DNA from: Nilaparvata lugens
Lineage: Eukaryota; Arthropoda; Insecta; Hemiptera; Delphacidae
DNA length: 64,000 nt
Reading direction: 5' to 3'
Assembly (NCBI RefSeq): GCF_014356525.2
Contig: NC_052517.1
Span: forward strand, 6,405,500-6,469,499
The first letter of the stretch is position 1. Each line of letters starts with the position of its first letter. The notes beneath the pieces are model-generated. The model was not told the origin of the DNA and did no database searches. It was given only the letters and a program-made list of their open reading frames with translations. This document shows, piece after piece, positions 1 to 10,473 of the stretch. Made by a program: the position numbers and the translations under genes.

Positions 1-69
1 ATCGAAACAAATAAAAAAATAAATCAATACAAGATATTGATAATTCAATGCTCATAGAACTAAATAGTT

Positions 70-285
70 TTAATATAAAGAAAATAAAAATCTCAGTACC
101 CTTTTTTTAAAATATTTTATCACAACATGTTTCGGTCATTTATGCCATTTGCAAGTTACTTGAAAATGGCATAAATGACCGAAACATGTTGTGATAAAAT
201 ATTTTAAAAAAGGGTACTGAGATTTTTATTTTCTTTATATTCATATTACAAGTAGCCCTATACAGAAAGAGATAAACTGAATTGT
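70..285. repeat. Fold-back element with near-perfect palindrome
   Basis: Two arms (about 72-150 and 163-240) are reverse complements almost without mismatch, separated only by a short near-palindromic centre at 152-162. The arms carry CTCAGTACCC on one side and GGGTACTGAG on the other. A tail ending in GTAGCCCTATACAGAAAGAG follows to about 285. The start and tail sequences recur at 37252-37300 and 37731-37757, so this is a dispersed family and not a unique hairpin. No coding sequence is present. It is probably a non-autonomous fold-back DNA transposon; its superfamily is unknown. Confidence 0.75.
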
Positions 286-1930
286 TTTCCTATTTCCTTC
301 ATTTTCATCAACCATCCAACTATCCTAAGGTATTGTGTACCGTGCACTTTTGGTAAGAATCAAGAACAATTTTAATCTGTAAAAACAAAATAGGTACTGT
401 ATATTGGAAATGATCACAAGATTTTAACATAATATCTTATTATCAATGATAAACAGATTATAAATCCAGAGAATATTTGATTTAAATTTACTGTAGATGC
501 TATAATTCCATCATTATCTGGACAGTCTAAAATTTCAAAATACCCGCGAGTCACTTTCTAATACCAAATTCCGTCGCTAGATGGCATATGCGTTCTAATC
601 GAAATTGGCACACCCACTCGAGTCAAATAGTGTCTTTCCTGTCAAAATTCTTGTCAAATGAAGATATTCACTAACTAAAAATCAATATCTAACAATCGGC
701 TACTAAAATTAGTGAATTTTATCAATTTTAGTGTGTATTTCGTTACAATTTGCGTGTGTTTTTGTTAAACTACAGTTTTTCTAGACGGTGAATCGATTTC
801 ATTGCAGACAACTAAGCTTAGTCAAGGGATGGTTATGTTCTAGTAATGCAGTTCTTGTAGAGAGGGTGTAATGTCAGTGTTATGTGTTGTACTTCTAGGG
901 GTGTGACTCTGTGTAGATATTTAATATTTGTAATAATAGATTTGTGTAGATTTACGCAGGTGTTAATCGTTCTAAAGTTAGTGTTGCGATCATGGAATAA
1001 TTTGCAAATGAAAAAAGCCGGTATTAAGACTGTAACAGTGCCTTCTATGTCTGTGAATTTTTAGTTTCGAGAAAGATCCCTGTTCTGTTCTACAGTTAAA
1101 TATTGGAAACTCTGTCCCATTTTGACTCAAATATTTGGATATTGTAGACGCTTTAGTAGTTTTCGGTGAGTACAATATCATATTCTAAACTTTTCAATCA
1201 ATCCTTGTATAATTTATTGAGCTAGCCTACATACACGTCCCCCTGAAATATTACTTGCCGACATTTTTGCATGTGTGTTCAGTGTCTCACTGAAATTATC
1301 CTCCAACATCTTACAATCCTATATTATATTTCTAAATACATAGATCTAACCTACCTTAAAATAATTATCAACCTTACATTCAATGATGATGTTTTTGAAC
1401 CTTTTTTTGAAAGGGTTGTTGTAAATTGTTAACCATCTAATGTAACCTACCATGATTGTCATCCATTTTAAGTATTCATTTGTCAATTTCAACTTTTTTC
1501 ACTAATTGAGCATTGTGATGCACTTTTTCAATGCACAATTGCACACGTCAAGGTGAAATATCTTATGCAATTTTGCTAGTACAATGGAGCGATTTACGTT
1601 TTGAGTTGTTCAATGAAATTTGCTTTTCACTGCTCAGAAGTATTGATCAGGCATTAATCTTGTTAAGTTACTGTATTATTTTGTTGGTATAGTAGTTTTA
1701 ATACATGGATAGGTAATTGATTTTAATGTCAACTTTAGCGTATCGTTTTCTCAAGTACAGCAACTGTTTTTACAGATATCCTTGTCTTTTCTAGTTTTAA
1801 TTTACTAGTGTGCTCCAAAGTAGTTGAGAATGGATTACCAACTTTGAAATAGGATACATTTTAAGCCTCTGAAAGTAAGAGGTAGGCCGCTATTATCAAA
1901 TTAATACTAACTTACAGTATCCATATCTAA
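286..1930. other. AT-rich unique sequence without recognised feature
   Basis: I see no repeat shared with the rest of the window and no convincing exon. Short open frames exist (for example 882-1064) but have no recognisable domain, no splice context and ordinary AT-rich composition. It is probably intron or intergenic DNA. Confidence 0.5.
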
Positions 1931-1934
1931 TACC

Positions 1935-2422
1935 ATTACCATATATAATATCATATACTATCCAATAGTTACTATTTATATATATATGTATTATTATTAA
2001 TATACAATACTATCTAATTGTTCATATTATACAGCATTAAGTAAAAGGATTTTATAATATGCGGTACAGTACTATAATAATTATATACAGTACAGTACTA
2101 TAATCAATTATTGATAAGGCTATTATAATAAGTATAATAATTCTACTATATATTTTTTCTTTACTGTGAAAGGTATTTAGATTATTTTTAGGGATCCCAT
2201 ATAATATCATATACTATCCAATAATTACTATTTATTATAATATATAGTATTATCATTAATATACAATACTATCTAATTGTTCATATTATACAGCATTAAG
2301 TAAAAGGATTTTATAATATGCGGTACAGTACTATAATTGATAAGGCTATTATAATAAGTATAATAATTCTACTATATATTTTTTCTTTACTGTGAAAGGT
2401 ATTTAGATTATTTTTAGGGATC
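1935..2422. repeat. Tandem duplication, period about 259 bp
   Basis: A block including GTAAAAGGATTTTATAATAT and the following CGGTACAGTACTATAAT occurs at 2041 and again at 2300. Both copies continue into TACTGTGAAAGGTATTTAGA. The second copy lacks a short internal repeat present in the first. It is an AT-rich local duplication with no coding content. Confidence 0.8.
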
Positions 2423-2434
2423 AGGTCTTTAGAT

Positions 2435-2640
2435 TATTTTCCATTAAATAAAATAAAATGAATAAATGATCTTTATTACCTTGTAAGCTAATTGTAGCAA
2501 TTGGTTCGTCAAAAAACAAGCACACAAAACATATAGATATATGTTACAGATATGATAACAAAGGAGAAATTGATAAAGCCTATATTAAAAGCAAAAGTCT
2601 TTGGTGCAAAAAATACCGTACCACATAAATAAAGACAGTT
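2435..2640 (-). repeat. Retroposon 3' tail fragment, minus orientation
   Basis: The stretch opens with AAATAAAATAAAATGAATAAATG followed by ATCTTTATTACC. Read on the minus strand this is a short body ending in AATAAAG plus A/T-rich tail repeats, the layout of many retroposon 3' ends in this window. The element family is not identified. Confidence 0.4.
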
Positions 2641-2860
2641 TCCCGAAAAGTTCATGAATAAATATTTCTATTTTATTTCTATTAATATGATTTCATTAAG
2701 GTTAATTTCAAGATTCTTTCCATTAGTTTCCAGTCCACTTAGTCTACTTTGGAACATAAGGAATTTGATCTCTATTAATTCATATTCTACTATTCTAACA
2801 GCAACCAGAAATATCTTCTTATTCATTTCCTAGTGCAATTCAACATAGAATTATATTATT

Positions 2861-3376
2861 TATCACTATGACTCTTTCTATTGTATTAAGAACTTTATCA
2901 GTATCACAAAGACATGAGAAAGTATCATGGATCATCTGTTATTCAACTACCTAGATATCTCTAATAATGTGTTTACATTAGTGACTGGACACTATTGTAC
3001 TTTTGTAACTGTTTATTGACACAATATCAACAATGGATGAATAGGATTTTAGTAGGAAATGCTATTGAAGTAAATTCATGATATGATTGCAGTAGACCTA
3101 GGGTATTTTATTTTTAAAATTGTTGTAGGCTACCTAAGCTCTTGCTAAAACATTTTTTGTGGAAAAATAATAATGTCTGTGATAGAGTAATTGTAGACGA
3201 AATTGAACTGTAGTCATCTTCTCACATTCAAGATTAAGGTGGGTTTACACCAAAGTTATTAACAAAATGTTAATAACTTAATCCTTATAGATTCTATTAG
3301 ATTGAACGAAACTTGACTAACACATATGTTCATCATGTGTATGATAAGTTATGTTCAATCTAATAGAATCTATAAT
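2861..3376. repeat. Segmental duplication, copy 1
   Basis: The block starts TATCACTATGACTCTTTCTA and is repeated with few changes from 3749, an offset of 888 bp. It contains the left part of the fold-back MITE seen complete in copy 2, but here the MITE is cut off at 3376 by an element-X copy. The block is non-coding. Confidence 0.85.
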
Positions 3377-3748
3377 AATGAAGCTGGTAACAGTGACTGC
3401 TGTGGCTGCTATAGTGAGCAGAGGTGCAACCAAGCACAACGCGCTAATTATTACATTATATATTATAACCAACGACAACATTTTTATTCAATTTGACAAT
3501 AAATTAAGGTTTTTATCAATAATAAAATTACACAGAAAAACATTTGATGCATTTCAGGCAATTTTACCCATAATTACCCACTTTTCATATTCAATGGTAA
3601 CTGTAGGAAAAACTTAATGTGAAATACGTGCGCAAAGTTCCTCTGCTGCACTCAAGAAACCATTCCGCCCTCGCCTACGGCTCGGGCGTAAACGTTTCTT
3701 TCGGTGCAGCAAACTGTGACTTTGCGCACTAGTTGCACAAATAACTAT
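3377..3748 (-). mobile_element. Element X, truncated copy
   Basis: This matches part of the X family seen at 24371-24872, 41949-42487 and 52687-53703, in opposite orientation to the 24-kb and 42-kb copies. It holds the conserved core GTAACAGTGACTGCTGTGGC and, at 3629-3745, an imperfect hairpin whose outer arms are GTGCGCAAAGT and ACTTTGCGCAC around a centre CGCCTACGGCTCGGGCG. It separates the two halves of the 888-bp segmental duplication. Open frames across it are not conserved in length between copies. Confidence 0.65.
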
Positions 3749-4262
3749 TATCACTATGACTCTTTCTATTGTATTAAGAACTGTATCAGTATCTAAAAGA
3801 CATGAGAAAGTATTATGGATCATCTGTTATTCAACTAGATATCTCTAATAATGTGTTTACATTAGTGACTGGACACTATGTACTTCTGTAACTGTTTATT
3901 GACACAATATCAACAATGGATGAATAGGATTTTAGTAGGAAATGCCATTGAAGTAAATTTATGATATGATTGCAGTAGACCTAGGATTTTTTATTTTTAA
4001 AATTGTTGTAGGCTACCTAAGCTCTTGCTAAAACATTTTTTGTGGAAAAATAATAATGTCTGTGATAGAGTAATTGTAGACGAAATTGAACTGTAGTCAT
4101 CTTCTCACATTCAAGATTAAGATGGGGTTACACCAAGGTTATTAACAAAATCTTAATACCTTAATCCTTATAGATTCTATTAGATTGAACCGAACTTGAC
4201 TAACACATATGTTCATCATGTGTATGATAAGTTATGTTCAATCTAATAGAATCTATAATAAT
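3749..4262. repeat. Segmental duplication, copy 2
   Basis: Second copy of 2861-3376, ending within the fold-back MITE that is complete on this side. The differences between copies are scattered single-base changes and small indels, so the duplication is not very recent. Confidence 0.85.
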
Positions 4263-4307
4263 TAAGTTATTAACATTTTGTTGATAACTTTGGTGTGAAC
4301 GCAGCTT
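4123..4307. mobile_element. Fold-back MITE, complete copy
   Basis: The left arm (TTACACCAAGGTTATTAACA, then a block containing ATAGATTCTATTAGATTGAAC) is mirrored by the right arm ending TTGTTGATAACTTTGGTGTGAA. The loop lies near 4200-4235. The length of about 185 bp, long arms and lack of coding sequence fit a fold-back MITE. I could not define a target-site duplication. A truncated copy lies at 3238-3376. Confidence 0.7.
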
Positions 4308-4571
4308 TAGAAGGAGTTTAATTTTTGAATGACTATACTACCGGTATACAATTTGAAATGAGTTCAATATTGCAATACAAACAAATCAAGTAGTATTTGA
4401 TAAGAATTGGACTTTGGTTACTCAGACCAGTTATTTACTTAACAATTATTAGATAAGTTACCATTACTACATTCATCTCATGGGTTTTGATAAATAAAAC
4501 AAATAGTTTAACTAAATAAAACTAATACGTAGTACCGTAGGTATTAATGTATATTGAGATTCACATTATAC

Positions 4572-5665
4572 CTTCAGTGAAAAATGATAGAACGGCATTT
4601 TTGTCAAGTTCAAAGGTGGGTTATATAGGTATCTTACAGCCTTTTAGAGATGCTATTAAACTTTTTTCTAGGGAGTTCTAGTTTTGTTTTAGTGAAAATG
4701 ATAGAACGGCATAGTTGCCAAGTTTCTGTTTTATCCGCCTTCTATAGTAGATAGCATAGTAGATTGTCATTTTTTTAGGAATGCATTACAGATCACAAGT
4801 GAGAAGACAGTGAAAAATGGTAGGAACGCATTGTTGCCAAGTTTCGTTTCTTTTTAGTAAAAATGGTAGAACGGCGTAGTTGGCAAATTAATTTTTTATC
4901 CGCCTTCTATAGTAGATAGTAGATAGATTGTCATTTTTTTAGGAATGCATTACAGATCACAATAGTGAGAAGACAGTGAAAAATGATGGGAACACATTGT
5001 TGCCAAGTTTCGTTTCTTTTCAGTAAAAATGATAGAACTGCATAGTTGCCAAGTTTCTGTTTTATCCGCCTTCTATAGTAGATAGTAGATAGATTGTCAT
5101 TTTTTTAGGAATGCATTACAGATCCCAATAGTGAGAAGACAGTGAAAAATGATGGGAACACATTGTTGCCAAGTTTCGTTTCTTTTCAGTAAAAATGATA
5201 GAACTGCATAGTTGCCAAGTTTCTGTTTTATCCGCCTTCTATAGTAGATAGTAGATAGATTGTCATTTTTTTAGGAATGCATTACAGATCCCAATAGTGA
5301 GAAGACAGTTAAAAATGGTAGGAACCCATTGTTGCCAAGTTTCGTTTCTTTTTAGTAAAAATGGTAGAACGGCGTAGTTGGCAAGTTTATTTAGTAGATA
5401 GTAGATAGATTGTCATTTTTTTAGGAATGCATTACAGATCGCAATAGTGAGAAGACAGTGAAAAATGATAGGAACCCATTGTTGCCAAGTTTCGTTTCGT
5501 TTTAGTAAAAATGATAGAACGGCATATTTGCCAAGTTCCTGTTTTATCCGCCTTCTATAGTTGATAGCTTAGTAGATTGTCATTTTTTAGGAATGCATTA
5601 CAGATCCCAATAGTGAGAAGACAGTGGAAATGATAGGAACACATTGTTGCCACTTCTCTGTTTCC
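4572..5665. repeat. Satellite-like tandem array, unit about 166 bp
   Basis: The phrase TTATCCGCCTTCTATAGT recurs at 4731, 4896, 5062, 5228 and 5544, giving spacings of 165, 166 and 166 and one double interval holding a truncated unit. Each unit also contains TAGGAATGCATTACAGATC and GTTGCCAAGTTTC. Related single fragments appear near 31770-31830 and 36540-36740. The array is non-coding. Confidence 0.85.
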
Positions 5666-5854
5666 ACTGTCTTTCACACGTTCTATAAAAACCAGGTCAA
5701 GACACTCGTGTTCCTTATGGAGCGGCCATTTTGTAGGGTTTTTACATTTGAAAGTCCAATGTAATTCAACTCTCTCGTAACAAAATCATGCATTATGCAT
5801 TTTAAAAAGAATATTTTGATTCAGATAATAATGTTAATTCAGGTTTTCAATTTT

Positions 5855-6000
5855 TTACTTTCCTCGCCCTATTACCATAGGTAAGGAAAGTATTGCTTTC
5901 CGAAAATAATTTTATTAAGGTACCCCAATTTCTAAATTTCTATATATGTCTCAAGGTCCCCTGAGTCCAAAAAAGTTATTTTTAATAATAAAATTCCAAT
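5855..6000 (-). mobile_element. Element S, terminal fragment
   Basis: The terminal segment of the S family (ACTTTCCTCGCCCTATTACC, then AAGGTACCCCAATTTCTAAA) is present up to about 5975 and then diverges. Only this end is found; the (TG)n core of the family is missing. Confidence 0.65.
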
Positions 6001-6581
6001 AATAAATGGTTCAATAATTTATTTATTTATTACAAAAAAAAATTTTATTATTCTTGTAACATATCGATCAAGATTCATAAGGCGTTGGGACAAGACACAA
6101 AAATATGCGAGGTAAACCTGAAAAAGAGTTTAAAGTTCCCAATAATTAAATCTAGAAATCAATAATTTAGTTTCCAGTATTTTCCTGAATAGTATAATTC
6201 TGTTGGAAGAATTTTTTCTACAATTCCAATTACTAATAGCACATCATGTTAAGTTCAATCTACAATGATAACAGCTGAAAATAAATTTGAAAATTGGTGA
6301 ACTAGAACCCCACAAAATTGCAATTTTGCAATGCGTCACGGGATTGTGTCATGACCTGTATTTATAGACCTTGGTCTTCCACAGTAGATTCAATTCATCC
6401 TGGTGTTCCTGATTTAATATTGATTCTTGTTTATAATAATAGACTCTATCTCAAAAATATTCTAGACTATTCACCAAGAAAATACAGTCATCTTTTTATG
6501 ATTAGCCTAAATACAGTATTTCTCTGATTGAGATTTGATATTCTGGTAGTTCATTTTATTTCTCCATAGCATACAAACGAC

Positions 6582-6715
6582 TTGGCAACAGTGCGGAGTG
6601 AGAAAAGGATAGAGCTATCAGCTTTGTCTAATGACAGACAAGGATAGCAACACCAAAGCTAATCAGGTGCTGACTTTATAACAAGAATCTCACTATAGAT
6701 GAACATATTCAAGTA
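6582..6715 (-). mobile_element. Degenerate GTCC-MITE fragment
   Basis: The stretch reads like a diverged end of the GTCC MITE family (GACAGACAAGGATAGCAACA, then a decayed terminal repeat at ATCTCACTATAG). It is surrounded by unique DNA, and the other end is not found. Confidence 0.5.
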
Positions 6716-7130
6716 CAAGACACCCCAAATTTTATTTATTTTACTTCATTTTCTGTTTCAGGTGGAATTCTAAACTTGAAAGTGGAAAACATCTTGAAGT
6801 AGTCACTCTCCAACCCAATCACTAACTATTCATAGATCAGAAATTGGCCAAGCATTGGTGTGGACACAGTTTCTTTCAAGATATTCAGAGTATCCAGTGG
6901 AATATCTCTCGCCATTTGTAGAAAAGTTTGATTTTCAGAGGTTGCTGATAAATTTACAGTAGTCTTTTAGAAGAATCACCTGTTACATTGCTTTTCTGGG
7001 AGAAGTCCATCTTCACAGTCATAAGTGCACTCTCTATAAACAGTTGCAACCTGTTTCTAGTTTATCCCAGAGTAGAAATTCTTCAAATTCTGTCTCTAAT
7101 CCATTCCTGGACATTCCCTATTCTCATAGA

Positions 7131-7372
7131 AACACCCCAAACACAAGTGTGTTGTCTTGGATAGGTTAACCTCAAGTAAAAGTATATCCTTGAGAGGAAA
7201 TCAAGCTCATCCCTTGGGATTTAAGGTGGTTTGGAACAAAAATCCAAGTTTGGACATTGTCCTTTCTAGCAGAAATACCTCCAAACACAAGTGTGTTGTC
7301 TTGGATAGGTCAACCTCAAGTTGAACCAAATCCCTGAGGGAAAATCAAGCACATCCCTTGAGATCTGAGGTG
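7131..7372. repeat. Direct repeat, period 144 bp
   Basis: ACACAAGTGTGTTGTCTTGG followed by ATAGGT and a CAACCTCAAG-type stretch occurs at 7141 and 7285, and both copies continue through ATCAAGC(T/A)CATCCCTTG. The pair lies directly upstream of the putative exon at 7401. It is a local tandem duplication of otherwise unique DNA. Confidence 0.75.
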
Positions 7373-7400
7373 TTTTGGCACCAGTTCTACATCTCTGCAG

Positions 7401-7657
7401 ACACCAAATTCTTGCAATTCTGTGGCACGCAAAACAAAACCATCAGATGCAACATTCTGCCACCACTGCTATCTACGCCACTAATACACCAGTAGCTGCT
7501 GCTTACTTCCGGCCACCACACTTGGCTGCCAATCCTGCTCAGGTGTTGGGATCTCCAATTTTCCACGTGCATCATCCAGGTCACTACAACCCGAGACCTC
7601 TGCTGCCTGCTAGGACTCCACCAGCGCTCAACAACCATCAGGTGCCATATGCTAATG
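7401..7657 (+). CDS. Candidate internal exon of an unidentified host gene
   Basis: The frame open across 7375-7701 is bounded by a good 3' splice site (TTCTACATCTCTGCAG, ending 7400) and a good 5' splice site (GTGAGTAC from 7658). The 257-bp segment is clearly more GC-rich than its flanks and shares nothing with the transposon families around it. Its roughly 85 residues are rich in His, Pro, Ala, Gln and Asn, with phrases such as TPVAAAYFRPP and HHPGHYNPRPLLP, as in disordered regions of RNA-binding or transcription proteins. I recognise no domain and do not identify the gene. No adjoining exon is evident, so flanking exons would lie outside the window or are too short to see. Confidence 0.5.
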
Positions 7658-7989
7658 TGAGTACCCAATGCTATTTGACATTTTATGGTATGCTTTGTTA
7701 ATTTTCCATGGAGGGATTATGCATGAATGGAAACATTTTTGTTCCCTTTAAACAATTATCCAGAATTTTACATCTTTACAGGCTCAAGCCCAGAACGATC
7801 CCAAATTCAATTTATACACATTCCAGAGAGCATAATTTGACAATCAATATAATTATTTGAAGTCTACAGAATATTTCTACAGAAAAAAATACATACAATG
7901 AACATGAAATTTCACAGGAAAGACGATGAAGGAAGATAGGAGAAAAGGAGATGAATATTAGCCAAGGGGACGGTAAAGAATATTCAAGA

Positions 7990-8970
7990 AGTGAAAAAAG
8001 AATCGGTCATCCCCTTCACTTTCTCCCTCTCTCTCTATCTTCAACTCACTCATCTTCTCTTTCTTTCTGTTAAAGTAATTCATAGTCTCTTTCTCAGTCA
8101 ATCTTTCACTCACTCATTCTCTCTCTCATACTCTCTCATCAACTCATTCAGTAACTCCTCTCTCACTCCCTCCCTCTATTTCTCTCTCTCACACACTCTC
8201 TTCAACTCATTTATTAACTCCTTCTCTCTCTCACTCTCTCTCTTCAACTTATTCAATAACTACCTCTCTCCCTTTCTCACTCTCTCTCTCTTCAACTCAT
8301 TCATTAACTCTCTCTTTCTCTCTCACACTCTCTCTTCAACTCATTCATTATCTCGTCCTATCTCACTCACGCTCTTTCTCTCTTCAATTCATTCTTTCTT
8401 TCTCTTCAACTCATTATCTCTTTCTCTCTCTCACTCCCTCTCACACACAAACACACTCTCTTTTCAACTCATTCATAATCTCCTCCTCTCTCACTCCCTC
8501 TCTTTCTCTCATCCATTCCCTCTTTCTTCCTCTTCAACTCATTCATTAACTCTTTCTCTCTCTCTCTCAATTCAACTATCTCACTCTCGCTTCTTCTCTC
8601 TTCAATTCATCCGGCTGCGCCCTAACTTCGCCCTCCTAGGTTTTTAATAAAGGCAGCTAATCAATCAATCAATCAACTCATTTATTAACACTCTCTCTTT
8701 GTCTCTTTCTCTCTTCAACTCATTCATTAACACTCTCTCTCTCTATCTCCTTTTCTCTTTCTTCAACTCATTCATTCACTCTCTCTTTCACACACTCTCT
8801 CTCTCTCTCTCTATCTCCTTTTCTCTTTCTTCAACTCATTCATTCACTCTCTCTTTCACACACTCTCTCTCTCCAACTCATTCTTTCACTCTCTCTCCCT
8901 TCAACTTATTCATTAGCACACTCTCTCGCTCTCTCCATTCAACTCATTCATTAACTCTCTCTTGCACTTG
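7990..8970. repeat. Pyrimidine-rich minisatellite/microsatellite tract
   Basis: This is almost pure C/T with interspersed TTCAACTCATTCATTAACTC units. The long Ser/Leu/Thr/His open frames across it are by-products of the repeat. A retroposon tail (8611-8680) is embedded in it. Confidence 0.9.
8611..8680 (+). repeat. Short retroposon 3' tail, (AATC)n
   Basis: CCGGCTGCGCCCTAACTTCG leads through TTTTAATAAAGGCAGCTAATCAATC into AATC repeats. Near-identical tails occur at 15502-15570 and 55708-55765. The AATAAAG signal followed by a short tandem repeat is typical of a non-LTR retrotransposon or SINE 3' end. The body is missing or severely 5' truncated. Confidence 0.6.
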
Positions 8971-9109
8971 AGGAAGTAAGTGCCCCTGCTTCACTGCTTA
9001 CCAAGTCCTGTCACATTGACCAATAAGGATGAAGCTGTAACAATGTAACACTGATAGACGGCTCGGCTAGAATTGTAATTATTGTCTAGCTTGGCCATGC
9101 GTTCAGGAT

Positions 9110-9320
9110 GTAAGTCTCTCTCCTTCTACCTTCCCTCTCTTCTTCTTCTTTTTCTTCCTCTCCTTCTTCTTCTTCTTCTTCTTCTTCTCCTCCTCCTTCT
9201 TCTCCTTCTCCTCCATCTTCAACCTCTCCTTCTCCTCCACCTCCTTCTCCATTCCTCAACTTCTTCTCCTCCTCCTTTTTCTGATTTTCCTTATCATTTT
9301 CTCTTTTTCATTCGTCTTCC
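9110..9320. repeat. (CTT)n/(CTC)n microsatellite
   Basis: TCTTCT and CTCCTC runs produce a poly-Leu/Ser open frame that has no other support. No gene is seen. Confidence 0.9.
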
Positions 9321-9418
9321 TCCACCGAGTATCGAAAAATTAGTACTGTATTAAAAAAATAATTGGTAATTGTTAGATATTGATTAAATAATACTATTCA
9401 TATCAACCAACCAACTTT

Positions 9419-9515
9419 ATGTTTAATACATTTAAGACTAAACTGTTATTAAAGTTGTGGTAACTAATGTATTGAAACCATATATGATAATAATAAATAT
9501 CATCTGTAAAATCTC
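9419..9515. repeat. Direct repeat partner of 11461-11550
   Basis: TTTAATACATTTAAGACTAA and the following GGTAACTAATGTATTGAAA block recur at 11461 with a few changes. The two copies bracket a block of transposons (SINE, Helitron, Gypsy fragment, S element). Confidence 0.75.
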
Positions 9516-9544
9516 CCTCTTTAAGACTATATTAGTCGTATATT

Positions 9545-9780
9545 CATTGGCTTTGCTGCTGGCTTTGTAATCCAAAGGCCCGGGTTCGAATCCCAGCCCG
9601 GGCAAGATATTTTTCTCGGGCCACTCCCGTGTTTCGGATGGACACGTTAAACCGTCGGTCCCGGGCTGCCTGAAAAGCAGTCGTTAGGTGATGTGAGAGG
9701 CCCTGAAATTGATCAGTTGCGACCTGAAAACTCTGACACCAGACTTGAGCCAGCCAGGTCACACGATATTATTATTATAT
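9545..9780 (+). mobile_element. tRNA-derived SINE, family 1, complete copy
   Basis: The 5' part is tRNA-like, with a B box GGTTCGAATCC at 9593 and a short stem-loop before it. The body includes GGCCACTCCCGTGTTTCGG and CTGAAATTGATCAGTTGCG and ends in an (ATT)n tail. Truncated copies lie at 10722-10822, 22885-23040 and 59991-60115, all in the same orientation. Transcription would be by RNA polymerase III from the internal boxes. The anticodon arm is too degenerate for a safe tRNA assignment. Confidence 0.75.
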
Positions 9781-9801
9781 TTTTAGTCGTATATTACCCT
9801 A

Positions 9802-10473
9802 CTAGCCGTCAGGCTCGCTTCGCTCGCCATATCCGTCTAGCAAGGGGGCTCCGCCCCCTGGACCCCCGGCTGGATCGTCCAAAAATGAGATCAGCAGGCT
9901 CGCTTCGCTCGCCTGCATTTTTCATTTGAGCATTTTTATCATAAATGTCAGGACAATCCAGTCGGGGGTCCAGACTAAACGTCTGGCTAAACGGATATGG
10001 CAAGCGAAGCGAGCCTGACGGTTAGTAATATTCCCAGGATTGAAGTAGCAGTGCCAATCAATTTTTCCGCGATAAATGCATTTAAAATCTTCAACTTGGT
10101 GCCAACCTAACAAAGTCATCTCAACTTAATGCCAACCTGACAAAATTATTAATTTAGTTGCCAGTTAACAACTGTTTCGAAGAGGTACTCTATCTAGATT
10201 ATAGTTCTATAGTACATATGATATGGAAATTTCAATTATAATTAAGAGATTGGAGAAGAAGAATATACATGCTAAAAGACGAACTTTAACCCTTAAAACA
10301 ACCCTTAGAGTTAAAATATTGCCAAAAGATTTCTTAGTGCGCCTCTAAAGTGCCAACTGAACATACTTACCAAATTTGAACGTTTTTGATCCGTAGATTT
10401 TTAGTTATGCGAGTGAGTGAGTGAGTGAGTCAGTCAGTCAGTGAGTGAGTGCCATTTCACTTTTATATATAGA
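9802..10473 (-). mobile_element. Non-autonomous Helitron, copy 1
   Basis: On the minus strand the element starts TCTATATATAAAAGTG and ends ...GGCTAG, i.e. 5'-TC and 3'-CTRR, with an A before and a T after it. These are Helitron hallmarks. Near the 3' end, GC-rich arms containing GGCTCGCTTCGCTCGCC and its reverse complement (9810-9840 and about 9995-10020) form a large hairpin. A (GAGT)n/(CAGT)n run near the other end varies in length between copies. No Rep/helicase sequence is present. Other copies: 43197-43872 and 62049-62760. Confidence 0.75.

Noticed and set aside
882..1181. 60-63 residue frames on both strands
   Set aside because: No domain, no splice signals, and length expected by chance.
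4572..5665. A CRISPR-like array
   Set aside because: Units of 166 bp have no short direct repeat plus unique spacer structure, and the context is eukaryotic.
7991..8971. 218- and 90-residue Ser/Leu-rich frames
   Set aside because: Low-complexity CT repeats; no start context, domain or conserved neighbour.
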